Part shown: positions 26,399 to 35,232 of the stretch, in pieces
How positions within the stretch are numbered: position 1 is the stretch's first letter
How the letters are laid out: the number at the start of each line of letters is the position of its first letter
Assembly: GCA_018269055.1 (NCBI GenBank)
Contig: JAFDVI010000059.1
Location: 22,079-86,078, forward strand
From: Acidobacteriota bacterium
GTDB taxonomy: Bacteria > Acidobacteriota > Blastocatellia > RBC074
DNA: 64,000 nucleotides
Direction of reading: 5' to 3'
Program-made: the position numbers and the translations under genes
Notes under the pieces: generated by a model
What the model was told of the DNA's origin: nothing
The model's input: the letters and a program-made list of their open reading frames with translations, nothing else
Database searches by the model: none

Positions 26399-28204
26399 TT
26401 AAGGGTCAAAACTTCGTACTGCTCTGAGCAAATCAATTCCGGTGAATTCTTCCGGTCGTCCGAAATCTTCTATCAGGGGCGTCGAGAGCATGGCTTTTTC
26501 GTATGGACCGGGCATACCAAAAGCATCCTGTGGCGAACTCATCCATCCAGAGGCGGTGATAATCTGGTAATTGACCACCTGACTGTTGGCGATCATCAGG
26601 TAGTGCATCAAGCTGCCCTGACCGTCTTCCCAAAATCCGACGCCCAGAGCTTCCTGTGGAACGCGAAAGCGGCTGGACATGGCCGTTTCGCCTCGCTGCA
26701 AGGAATCAAATGCCTTGAGCAAATAGGTTAAGGCAACCACCGAACAATATCCGACGTGATACGCCCGCGCCCGAATGCGTTCCAACGCGTTTGCGCGTTC
26801 GGGAATCTGCCAAACCATGCGTGTTGCTGTGAGCTGAAACTTGGGCAAATCAATTTCCAGCCCAGCGCCTTTGCCCGGCGAGCCAATCACGTGAATAAAT
26901 TCGTTCTTCAATTTGCCGGTGACAGCCGTCACCCACTGCCGGGCCAACGCGCCGGTTTCCATCGCCTCACGATCCCAGCGCGGTGCGGTTTCCCAGGTGT
27001 ACGTCCCATCCCACTCAACCGCATCCGGAACCGGAATCGTCAATTTATTCCAGGGATGCAGTGGAGACAGTGGAACCCCCAGTGGATCACTTTTCAGCGG
27101 ATGACCATTCCAGGCCGAAAAGAACGAATGATCTGCAAACTCTTCAATGCCAGCACTGATTTCCGCCAGCTTGTTCGTTCGCAATTTGCCTTTGACGATA
27201 ACGCCGGGCGTTGCCATTCGCCGTTCGCCCCAGGCATTGCATTTGTCAAACCGCGCTTCGTACGCCGCAGGATCATCCCACAACCCGCTGCTGATGAAGT
27301 TTGCCTGCGTTTCCCCCACATGCTGAAACCGTGGATCAGCGGCATAAAGGAACTCAATCAGGTCGTCCCACACGGCGACGATTTTTTTGGAGTAATCCAC
27401 CAGTTGATTGATTCGCCCCAGCACGTTTTGAAACGTTGCGCGATTTGCTTCAATGCCGACTCCGCCTGGAAAAACCGACGACGGATGCGGATATTTGCCG
27501 AACACCAGAGCGGCGACTTCGGCAGCGGTGCGCGTCAGATGCAAGGCTTCGCGATAAAGATTGCCGCTGAACGGGTTCAGGGCGGACATGATTTCGCCAA
27601 CCGTCCGAAACCCATGAAACACTTCGCCAGCCGCGGAAGTTTGCTGCGCAACTAACCAAAACGACGGATTGGTTCGCGCAACTGCCGTTTCGGAATAATC
27701 CGGCCCCGCAACCAAAAACAAATGTCGGACGTGTGAAGCCAGCAATTCCGCAGCGGCTCCCAGCGAACGCACGATGGTTGCCAGTGGCGGAGGCGTGACG
27801 CCATACGCCATTTCCAACGCTTGCGCGGCAGCGATGGAATTTGCGCCGCTCCCCTGCCCACGAAGCCTGCTGGCAATTGCAACCGCATCGCTCGGCGCAC
27901 GATCTTTCAAGATCAATTCCTGGCCGCCAAAAGTCGTGCTTTCCACTCTGGCGTCAACGACTTTGCGCTTGTCGAAATCAATCAGCGCCTTCAGTCCCAG
28001 CGGCTCCGAAGCGCGCGTCAGCGGATCAATTTCCAATCGGTACACGTGCGGATTGTTACTCGCTTCCTGTAAAAACCGTTCCCGTTCGCTGGTCTTTTGC
28101 GGATGCGACGCCAGCTTCAATCCGAATGGATCAGCCACCGTCACGACGCGCATCCGCGCCTGGCCAGTTTTGTCGAATTCGATTGGTAAGTTGTTGAAAA
28201 CCAT
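26399..28204 (-). CDS. [NiFe]-hydrogenase large-subunit homologue lacking the metal-site cysteines (paralogue 1)
   Basis: This 601-residue protein matches the group 1/2 large-subunit fold: FGGQELILKDRAPSDAVAIASR, ALEMAYGVTPPP, SHVRHLFLVAGPDY and the end AVRSFDP. In active enzymes the first motif reads RxCGxCxxxH; here it is R113-L-R115-G-Q-G118-S-G-A-N122, so both cysteines and the His are gone. The protein stops directly after FDP, where active enzymes continue with CxxCxxH. A NiFe centre and C-terminal maturation cleavage therefore look impossible. The start at ATG 28204 is supported by alignment with paralogue 2, although a heptamer repeat occupies the ribosome-site position. A structural or sensing role next to the kinase is inferred. 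Confidence 0.88.
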   Translation of the reverse strand: MVFNNLPIEFDKTGQARMRVVTVADPFGLKLASHPQKTSERERFLQEASNNPHVYRLEIDPLTRASEPLGLKALIDFDKRKVVDARVESTTFGGQELILKDRAPSDAVAIASRLRGQGSGANSIAAAQALEMAYGVTPPPLATIVRSLGAAAELLASHVRHLFLVAGPDYSETAVARTNPSFWLVAQQTSAAGEVFHGFRTVGEIMSALNPFSGNLYREALHLTRTAAEVAALVFGKYPHPSSVFPGGVGIEANRATFQNVLGRINQLVDYSKKIVAVWDDLIEFLYAADPRFQHVGETQANFISSGLWDDPAAYEARFDKCNAWGERRMATPGVIVKGKLRTNKLAEISAGIEEFADHSFFSAWNGHPLKSDPLGVPLSPLHPWNKLTIPVPDAVEWDGTYTWETAPRWDREAMETGALARQWVTAVTGKLKNEFIHVIGSPGKGAGLEIDLPKFQLTATRMVWQIPERANALERIRARAYHVGYCSVVALTYLLKAFDSLQRGETAMSSRFRVPQEALGVGFWEDGQGSLMHYLMIANSQVVNYQIITASGWMSSPQDAFGMPGPYEKAMLSTPLIEDFGRPEEFTGIDLLRAVRSFDP

Positions 28205-28207
28205 TCT

Positions 28208-28254
28208 GTCAGGTGTCAGGTGTCAGGTGTCAGGTGTCAGGTGTCAGGTGTCAG
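28208..28254. repeat. GTCAGGT heptamer tandem repeat
   Basis: Six full 7-bp units (GTCAGGT, starting at 28208, 28215, 28222, 28229, 28236 and 28243) and a partial seventh lie 3 bp upstream of the start codon at 28204. They occupy the space where a ribosome site for the large-subunit gene would be. Unit loss or gain could change the leader of this gene. Confidence 0.95.
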
Positions 28255-28304
28255 CAGCTAAATCATAAAATCTAGCATCTGTCATCCATCATCCAACACC
28301 TGCT

Positions 28305-30098
28305 TCAGGGATCGAAACTTCGCACCGTTCGCAAAATATCCACGCCGGTCAAATCTTCCGACCGCGCGCATTCTTCCAGCAAAGGCGTATTCATAATCGC
28401 CGCTTCATAAATGCCCGGAACCCCGACGGCGTCGCGCGGAGACCCCATCCACTCTGTCGGCGTGATAATTTGATAATTCATCAACCGTCGTTCGGCGATT
28501 GCCAGATGGTGCGTTATTGCACCGCGCCCGCATTCCCAAAACCCAACGCCAATCGTCGTTTTTTCCGGCACGCGGAATCGTTGTGACAAATTGACTTCGC
28601 CACGGCGAATGTAATCAAAGCCCTGCAGCAAATTGGCGTAGGCGACCATTCCGGCATACGCCACTTGATAGGCCCGCGCGCGAATTCTCTCCAAGGTATT
28701 CGGTCGTTCCGGAATCAGCCAGCGAACCGTAATCGGAGGCAACTGCCCTTTTGGCAAAGCGATTTCCATTAAACGGCGACTGGTGGTGATGAACTCGCAA
28801 TTCTGATTTGCACTGACGGTATTGATCCACATTCGGGCCAGCGCGCCGGTTTCCATCGGTTCCCGATCCCAACGCGGAGCCGCCGCCCACGAATACTGTT
28901 TACGCCAATCGCGTTCCACAGGCGCTGGAACTGTTTGCTTGTTCCATGGATGATTGGGCGACAATGGCCCGCTCATCGGATCGGTCTGAAAACTTTGCTC
29001 TGACCAGTTTTGATAAAACGAATGATCCACAAACTCTTCGATGCCGATGTTAATGTCGCTCAACCGCGAAGTCCGCAGTTCACCATTGACCATCACGCCG
29101 GGCACGGCCATTCGCCGCTCGCTCCAACTGTTGCAGTTGATGTAGCTGGCGTCATAACTTTCCGGATCGTCCCACAACCCGACCGAAAGCAGATTGCCGG
29201 GCAATTCGCCCACACGACGATAACGCGGTTCGGCATCGTAAAAGAAATCCACCAGATCGTCCCAAATGGCGACGACTTTTTTGGCGTAATCCAGTAGCGT
29301 ATTGACGCGGCCTAGAACCTGATTGAGCGACTCCTTGTTCGCTTCGACGCCGATTCCGCCGGGAACCACTCCCGAAGGATGCGGGTATTTGCCCAACATG
29401 ACGGTCACGATTTCGCGCGCGAGCCGCATCATCTGCAACGATTCCAAATACAAATGTCCACTGAGCGGATTGAGACCGCGCATGACTTCGGCAATTGTGT
29501 CCATCCCGTGAACTTCAACGCCGGGCGCCGGAGTCTTTTGTGCCTTGCCCCAAAGCGGCAAACTGGTTCGACTGATCGCGGCTTCTGAATAATCCGGCCC
29601 GGCCAGCACGAACAAATGATGCGCGCTTTCGCCGATGACTTCGCCGCACGAACCCAGATTGCGCGCAATAATCGCGAGCGGAGGCGGCGTCACACCGCAA
29701 GCCATTTCCAGCGCCATCGCTGCCGAAACCGTGTGCGCGACGCTGGACGTTCCGCGCGCGCGGCTGGCAATGTGAACCGCGTCGGAAGGCTCGCGGCCTT
29801 TGGCGATCATCTCGTACCCGCAAAACTGCGCGTTTTCGATTTGCGCATCCAATACGCGGCGCTGTTCAAAATCCACCACTGCGTGCAGCGACATATTTCC
29901 CGCAACGCGCGTGACCGGCGAAACATTGAAGCTCCAAACGTGTTTGTTGTCCGCCAACTTTTCCAATGCGCGTTCCCGATTGAGCGCTCGCTGAATACGC
30001 GGGTCGCCATTCACGCTGAACGGCGCGACGGCATCTTCATCGCGCAGATGCGCACGACCGTAAACATCGAATTCGATTGGCAGACTTCTGAATGTCAC
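28305..30098 (-). CDS. [NiFe]-hydrogenase large-subunit homologue lacking the metal-site cysteines (paralogue 2)
   Basis: This 597-residue protein is colinear with the neighbour at 26399. Landmarks are FCGYEMIAKGREPSDAVHIASR, ALEMACGVTPPP, SAHHLFVLAGPDYSEAA and the end TVRSFDP. The ligand motif reads R113-A-R115-G-T-S118-S-V-A-H122: the histidine is kept, the two cysteines are Arg and Ser. The chain ends exactly before the C-terminal CxxC of active enzymes. A conserved Cys in CNSWSERRM, also present in paralogue 1 (CNAWGERRM), is not a known NiFe ligand. Two large subunits beside one small subunit suggest a heteromeric complex. The start codon is GTG at 30098, with a weak ribosome site. Confidence 0.88.
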   Translation of the reverse strand: MTFRSLPIEFDVYGRAHLRDEDAVAPFSVNGDPRIQRALNRERALEKLADNKHVWSFNVSPVTRVAGNMSLHAVVDFEQRRVLDAQIENAQFCGYEMIAKGREPSDAVHIASRARGTSSVAHTVSAAMALEMACGVTPPPLAIIARNLGSCGEVIGESAHHLFVLAGPDYSEAAISRTSLPLWGKAQKTPAPGVEVHGMDTIAEVMRGLNPLSGHLYLESLQMMRLAREIVTVMLGKYPHPSGVVPGGIGVEANKESLNQVLGRVNTLLDYAKKVVAIWDDLVDFFYDAEPRYRRVGELPGNLLSVGLWDDPESYDASYINCNSWSERRMAVPGVMVNGELRTSRLSDINIGIEEFVDHSFYQNWSEQSFQTDPMSGPLSPNHPWNKQTVPAPVERDWRKQYSWAAAPRWDREPMETGALARMWINTVSANQNCEFITTSRRLMEIALPKGQLPPITVRWLIPERPNTLERIRARAYQVAYAGMVAYANLLQGFDYIRRGEVNLSQRFRVPEKTTIGVGFWECGRGAITHHLAIAERRLMNYQIITPTEWMGSPRDAVGVPGIYEAAIMNTPLLEECARSEDLTGVDILRTVRSFDP

Positions 30099-30389
30099 AA
30101 AAATTGATTCAGGTCGCGCAGCAACAAAATCGCCGGTTCATTTCCCATTTACCGTCTTCCATATTCAATTTGTCATCGCTTCTGCCAGCATTGGACAAAT
30201 CATGAATGACAAATGGCAAATGTTCGTCGAGAGATTGCCAGCTTAACTTTGTGTTGAGCGATTGAAAGCCTGTGAGGGTAGGCCAAGCTCAAGAATAAAG
30301 TGCCGCAGAACGCCGTTCGCATCGTTGATTTTTAGGCATCGAATGGGATGCAGGGCTTTTCTTTCAACGATGCTGATCGAAAGTTCCGG
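30099..30389. other. Intergenic gap inside the hydrogenase-like operon
   Basis: This 291-bp gap between the small-subunit and large-subunit genes contains an inverted repeat (ATTTGTCAT at 30168-30176, ATGACAAAT at 30206-30214) and no open frame with coding character. A separate promoter for the large subunits cannot be excluded. Confidence 0.5.
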
Positions 30390-31241
30390 TCAAAAAGCCG
30401 GGTCTGGCCGTGCCAGCGCCATGTATTGATCTACAAAATCGCGCTCGGTGCAGCCAATGCAGCTTCCACCTATGCGAGCGCATCCTCCAAACCCTCTCAA
30501 CCAGCCCGTCACCGGAACTGGGCATTTGACGGCTGGCCGGTTCGACAAATCGAATCCGACCGCTGGAGGATATTCGACTCTAGGTGGCAACGGATAAGCC
30601 TCGTGGTTGTACAACCATCGAGGACGGCGTTCTTCATCCAGGTCCAGGGGCACCAATTGAGCCAGATGAAGAAAGACATACGTCAACGTTTCAAGAAATC
30701 CTTCGCCAGTGGGAGCACAGCCGGGAACATTGATGATCGGCAATCCGCCTCGGCTTCTGAAATCGCGACCCAGAAAATCCTCCATTCCGCGCGCGCCAAT
30801 CGGATTTCCATCCGCAGCCATCACGCCTCCCCAGGCGGCACAGCTTCCCATCGCAATCACCGCTTCTGCCTGTGGAGCCAATCGCTCCACCCAATCCGCC
30901 GTGGTAATCGCGCGCCCTTCCGCAGAAGTTCCGATTCGCGAAAAACTCCCGTTCCCCGCCAACCGCTCATTGGCAATCGCGCCTTCCAGCACCAGCACAT
31001 ACGGCGACAACTGCCCGGCAGCGGCGCGCTCCAAACTGGCGCGGAACGCATCTCCGTTTTCCATCGCCAGTTCCGGATGCACCAACACCACGCGCGGAGC
31101 GTCCGGAACATTTCCCAGAATCAAGTCTTCGATTCCAGGTTCCGACGCGCCGAGCATCGCCATCGTGCAACCGCCATTGCATCCGGCTCCGGAAAGCCAG
31201 ATCAGATACACTTCTTCGAGCGAGGATAATTCGCTCTGCAT
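30390..31241 (-). CDS. [NiFe]-hydrogenase-type small subunit with Fe-S cluster cysteines
   Basis: This 283-residue protein belongs to the hydrogenase small subunit/NuoB superfamily. Proximal-cluster cysteines are C21 and C25 (GAGCNGGCTMA), C134 (GSCAAWGG) and C175 (NVPGCAPTG). A second cluster is expected from C240, C254, C261 and C264 (KCPVP...GGCARIGGSCIGC). The first pair is spaced CxxxC instead of the usual CxxC. No third (distal) cluster motif and no Tat leader are present, so it is probably cytoplasmic, like the small subunits of regulatory hydrogenases. It is the first gene of the run that contains both cysteine-deficient large subunits and the hybrid kinase, and could pass electrons to or from them. 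Confidence 0.87.
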   Translation of the reverse strand: MQSELSSLEEVYLIWLSGAGCNGGCTMAMLGASEPGIEDLILGNVPDAPRVVLVHPELAMENGDAFRASLERAAAGQLSPYVLVLEGAIANERLAGNGSFSRIGTSAEGRAITTADWVERLAPQAEAVIAMGSCAAWGGVMAADGNPIGARGMEDFLGRDFRSRGGLPIINVPGCAPTGEGFLETLTYVFLHLAQLVPLDLDEERRPRWLYNHEAYPLPPRVEYPPAVGFDLSNRPAVKCPVPVTGWLRGFGGCARIGGSCIGCTERDFVDQYMALARPDPAF

Positions 31242-31481
31242 ATAGCAGCTCCTCTTTCAGCGCAAAAAACTCCTGAACGACTCAAAAAGAACTTCCAACG
31301 AACTTCTATGCTTCAGAACTTTTGCTATGTCATCGGCCTTTCTGGAACCGATCCAATTTGACCAAGTGGTAATCCCGCTAACAAGTTGGCGCGGATTATA
31401 CGCATGGCGTCAACGCGGACGCAACCGAATATCTGCTTTATTCACTATTAGAAACCTACTCCTTTCCACCAATGCCAATAC

Positions 31482-31518
31482 AAAAACGCCCGACACTCCC
31501 TTCGTGGAATGCCGGGCG
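31482..31518 (-). terminator. Intrinsic terminator of the metalloprotease gene
   Basis: Read on the minus strand, a GC-rich hairpin (CGCCCGGCA...TGTCGGGCG) is followed by TTTTTG at 31486-31481. It lies 32 bp beyond the stop of the metalloprotease at 31550. The rest of the 31242-31549 gap shows no gene. Confidence 0.8.
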
Positions 31519-31549
31519 AAATCAAAGAACTTCGAGATGCGGTTTTCGT

Positions 31550-34500
31550 TTATGGAGCGAAATAACCGGAAATATCAATAACAAGGTCAGTCGTTGATAA
31601 AACATACCGCTTGAATGCACCATCAACAGTTCCAAGCCCAACATTAAAGTAGCGGTTGAAAGTTATCCCTTGTGCATAGTTCGAGGTGGCAATCAGAGGG
31701 CGTGAGGCAGCGTCACTTGGCCAAAGCGTCAAAAATCCTTGATTAGGAGATAACACAGTGGTGGCATTACCAACCAAAGCCTTTGCGCCGGGAATTGCGC
31801 AACTCCCGGCCAATGACTGCAAAAATTCAACGCCTCCCGTCATCGGTGCTTCCGGCATGGTGCAAGCTGATTGCCCCTGACGCGTATCAAGTAATCTATT
31901 TGGTGTCAGTGACGTATAAAGTAATCCAGTGCCGTTCACATCATTTGCATCCGGACTGTAGTAGCCCATGATGTCTATCACCAAATCCGTTAAAGCTGTA
32001 GTGTAAATCTTGAATTGCCCGGTAGGAGACAAAGCCACAAAAAACGGAGAATTCAGTGGAGGCCCAGTTTGATAATTGCCGGTTGTGATGGGAGGAAGAG
32101 CAGCAAGATCAGACCGATACAAGGTCAAATTACCAGCTACATTTTGATTAACCACTGTCGCATTGCCGACCAGCACTTGCGTGCTGGCAGGAATCTGAAC
32201 GCCGTCACAATTCGTCGTGCCAAGTTGCGTCGTTGTCGAACCTGCGGTGAGTTGCGCATTGGGAGTAAAGCATGCGGTTTGCCCTGCCCGCGTATCCAGC
32301 AAGCGCGCGGGATGTGGCAGAGGGTGAAAGTACAACCCTCCTGTTGCAGGCGGAGCAAAGTATCCCGTGATGTCTACTTCTAAATCTGCCGTGGGAACGA
32401 GATAAATCTTGAACGCCTTGTCCTGGCCCACCGGATCAAGCCCGACGGTGAACGCATTACCCAACGTGACGCCTGCTTGAAGATTGTTGTTGGAAGCCAG
32501 AGGCTGTGACGCATTACTGGGATAAAGAGTAATAAAACCGTTAGCACTTGGATTGTATGCTGTAACCGTTCCCGTCACAGCCCTAGCGGTAGCAGGAATC
32601 TCTGAACAAGACCCGGTTACAATCTGCGTCAGCGTTGTACCTCCCAAGACAGGCCCAACAAGAACGGTGCAAGGTGATTGCCCGGATCGTGAATCCAATA
32701 ATTTCACTGGCGGATTCAGCGGGAAATACATCAATCCATTGCCACTGACGAAAACCGTGTAAGCTCGGCTGCCCTGACACCCATTGCTGGCCGTAGCCAT
32801 CACCGTGAAGTTAAACACTCCAATTGTGGTCGGAGTGCCTGACAAAACACCGCCGGTTGAAAGCATCAATCCGTTCGGTAATGTACCTGCACTGACGAAG
32901 TAATTGTAGGGCGCAGAACCGCCAGTGGCCGTGAGGGTTTGGCTGTAACTGCTTCCGACAAATCCGTTTGCCAAAGCAGATGGATTCACTGTAATCGCTG
33001 GACAAGATGTGATCGTGAAGTTCGTATCGGAAATATCAAAAAAGATATTATCCGCCGCCGCAACCTTGATTCGCGCAGTTGAAGTCGCGATATTAGGAAC
33101 TGTAACTTGCTGTGTGCCGTCGTTCGGAGTGTTGCCCAGCAAGGTTGAAAATGTTTGTCCGCCATCGGTGGAAACCAAAATGTTGACATTGGCGCAATTG
33201 ACCAAACTGCCTGCGCCGGTTCCGCTGATATTCCAGGTGACAGTTTGCAAACTGCCGCCAGCCCAAGTCACTCCGCTGTTTGGCGAAGTCACACCAAAAG
33301 GCCCGGCAGTTCCATCAACTTCAATCCGCATCGAACCATTCGCCACGCCGCCGCGTGTATCGCGCACAGTCGCTCGAAAGTTCATTGCCCGCGCCACTTG
33401 CGGCAAGCTTTCTGCTGTTTGCAAAGAGCTGTTCATTGCTGGCGGAGAATTTTGATTATTCAGGATGTATGTCAGGCTGGGGAAAACTCTTGTATAACTT
33501 TGGCCATTTTGAACGAGCGTTGGAGTAAAGGGCCGGAAGATTGGACGCGTCGTCAATGTTGCGTCGCCTGCATCCGTGTACGGTGGATTCGCAAAATTAC
33601 TGCCTCCTACATCTACCTGCTCCCAAGTGTAGGTTAGTAAATCACCATCCGGATCATTCCCTATAGCCGTCAATGCAAACGGCGTTTTCTTCGGAATCAC
33701 ATAATCCGCGCCTGCTTCTACGGTTGGCGGATGATTTCCTAAGCTGGACTGAAGCGTGGCGCAGCTTCCCCCTAACACATTCAAATACCCGATGATTTGT
33801 TCAAAGCTGCCTGAATGAAAAAAGTCCGCGCGCCCCGTGGAGACAATTTCATTTCCCAAACAGTTTCCAGCATTCGACATCAGCGTCAATCCGCCGCCCG
33901 ATTCCCAAGCCGAATCTCCTGTTCTCCCGCCACCGCAAGCAGCATTGTAAGTGTGCGTCGCTCCGAATTGGTGCCCGATTTCGTGAGCAGCCATTGCTAT
34001 GTTTGATGGAGTGTTCACTGCTCCGCCATTGATCAACACCGCTCCGCCGCCTTTGTATGGTCCGTAAGAATCCGAAGCCGTTTCGCAAACGACACCGACA
34101 CACGCCGAACCGCTTGTGATCGAACCTGTCCCTAACACCAGCCCCAAGTCATATTCCGCCGCTCCGATTCGATCCCGCAACACGCTTCTGACTTCGTTGA
34201 CCATCACATCCGCATTGCCATTGGTAAAAGAAATCGGGTTGCCTGACCAGGCAATCACTTGATCGTTCAAGAATGGATTTTGCGGAGTGCTAACCAGCGT
34301 TAGACTGATTGAAAGCTCCCGGTCATAGATCATCTGCAACCCTGTCAACAGAGAGTTTAATGCCGCCCTGGCGCCGGGCAATGTCCCGCCGCCGTATTGA
34401 GTCGTGAATTCCTGCGTTGTGGCGATTGCAATTTCGTATTCCCGAAATTCCGCACCAACCGAAGAATTGCGCGAATGCATTGGCGTGATTTTGTGAACGA

Positions 34501-35206
34501 CTTTGGATTCATTGACCAGGCACATCGCCGCTTCCGCCGCAGCCGTATAACTCCGGCTGGAATAACTGACGTAATGTTCACGATCTTGTTGTTCAATCGA
34601 GTGAATAGCGATCAACTCCACGCCATCCGTGACCATCGCGTGAAATCCCAGCGGAGACAGATCGCACCGCATCGTCAGTAATGGGTTGTCCACTCCCCAC
34701 CCGCGATAGCTTTTGATGTCGGGCAACTGCGCGGCCAATTCCGCCTTCATCACCGGAGCTTCAACCACCCGAAACCGCTCAAACCCACCACCCGGCATCG
34801 GCAACCATAAAACTGTTGCCGACCGTTCCCCGGCTTTTCCAGCTTCCTTTCCGTCTGTTCCGTTATTTCCGTTTGTTCCGTTATCCCCTCTTCTTTCTTC
34901 CAAAGGCGCACTCGCCAGCACGGAGCGCAAAGCCGCTTCATCCAACCGAAACACCCGCGCCGATTCCGGCACTCCCGACCGCCCAGCCCATTCTCCCGCC
35001 ACAGTCCGAGTCCGCTGCCAAATACCATCAACCGATTTTTCCTGCCCACTAATCCCAACAGCCGCGCGAACTCCAAAGCCGAAATGTAACATCGCTATCA
35101 GGCCAAACAACCCAAATAACAATCCGGCAACAACCTGTAACCTGTAACCTAACACCTGCCACCTATCAGACACACTTCGACCTGTCAGCATTTCGCCTCG
35201 TTTCAT
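31550..35206 (-). CDS. Secreted metzincin-type zinc metalloprotease with C-terminal triple repeat
   Basis: This 1218-residue protein starts at ATG 35206 behind AAGGAG and has a signal/membrane segment (LLFGLFGLIAMLHFGFG). After a propeptide-like region comes a reprolysin-like (M12B) catalytic domain with MAAHEIGHQFGATH, the full HExxHxxGxxH zinc site. Ig-like and 'putative Ig' domains follow (VEAGADYVIPKKTPFALTA; VTSPNSGVTWAGGS; ITVNPSALANGFVGSSYSQ). The last 400 residues are three repeats of about 125 residues (RLLDTR...GFLTLWPS...VIDISGYFAP), also found in the protein at 58898. An extracellular protease role is expected; the target is unknown. Confidence 0.9.
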   Translation of the reverse strand: MKRGEMLTGRSVSDRWQVLGYRLQVVAGLLFGLFGLIAMLHFGFGVRAAVGISGQEKSVDGIWQRTRTVAGEWAGRSGVPESARVFRLDEAALRSVLASAPLEERRGDNGTNGNNGTDGKEAGKAGERSATVLWLPMPGGGFERFRVVEAPVMKAELAAQLPDIKSYRGWGVDNPLLTMRCDLSPLGFHAMVTDGVELIAIHSIEQQDREHYVSYSSRSYTAAAEAAMCLVNESKVVHKITPMHSRNSSVGAEFREYEIAIATTQEFTTQYGGGTLPGARAALNSLLTGLQMIYDRELSISLTLVSTPQNPFLNDQVIAWSGNPISFTNGNADVMVNEVRSVLRDRIGAAEYDLGLVLGTGSITSGSACVGVVCETASDSYGPYKGGGAVLINGGAVNTPSNIAMAAHEIGHQFGATHTYNAACGGGRTGDSAWESGGGLTLMSNAGNCLGNEIVSTGRADFFHSGSFEQIIGYLNVLGGSCATLQSSLGNHPPTVEAGADYVIPKKTPFALTAIGNDPDGDLLTYTWEQVDVGGSNFANPPYTDAGDATLTTRPIFRPFTPTLVQNGQSYTRVFPSLTYILNNQNSPPAMNSSLQTAESLPQVARAMNFRATVRDTRGGVANGSMRIEVDGTAGPFGVTSPNSGVTWAGGSLQTVTWNISGTGAGSLVNCANVNILVSTDGGQTFSTLLGNTPNDGTQQVTVPNIATSTARIKVAAADNIFFDISDTNFTITSCPAITVNPSALANGFVGSSYSQTLTATGGSAPYNYFVSAGTLPNGLMLSTGGVLSGTPTTIGVFNFTVMATASNGCQGSRAYTVFVSGNGLMYFPLNPPVKLLDSRSGQSPCTVLVGPVLGGTTLTQIVTGSCSEIPATARAVTGTVTAYNPSANGFITLYPSNASQPLASNNNLQAGVTLGNAFTVGLDPVGQDKAFKIYLVPTADLEVDITGYFAPPATGGLYFHPLPHPARLLDTRAGQTACFTPNAQLTAGSTTTQLGTTNCDGVQIPASTQVLVGNATVVNQNVAGNLTLYRSDLAALPPITTGNYQTGPPLNSPFFVALSPTGQFKIYTTALTDLVIDIMGYYSPDANDVNGTGLLYTSLTPNRLLDTRQGQSACTMPEAPMTGGVEFLQSLAGSCAIPGAKALVGNATTVLSPNQGFLTLWPSDAASRPLIATSNYAQGITFNRYFNVGLGTVDGAFKRYVLSTTDLVIDISGYFAP

Positions 35207-35232
35207 GATCCGAACTCCTTTGGGAAAAAGTT

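Noticed and set aside
28208..28254. Possible CRISPR-like array
   Set aside because: The unit is 7 bp with no spacers and no cas genes nearby; it is a simple tandem repeat.
26399..30098. Frameshift or sequencing error explaining missing hydrogenase cysteines
   Set aside because: Residues on both sides of the ligand motif stay aligned in both paralogues, and the frame is open throughout. An error would have to occur independently at four sites.
30348..31229. Long plus-strand open frame opposite the small subunit gene
   Set aside because: It is a mirror of the strongly conserved small subunit; its protein has no domain and low-complexity composition.
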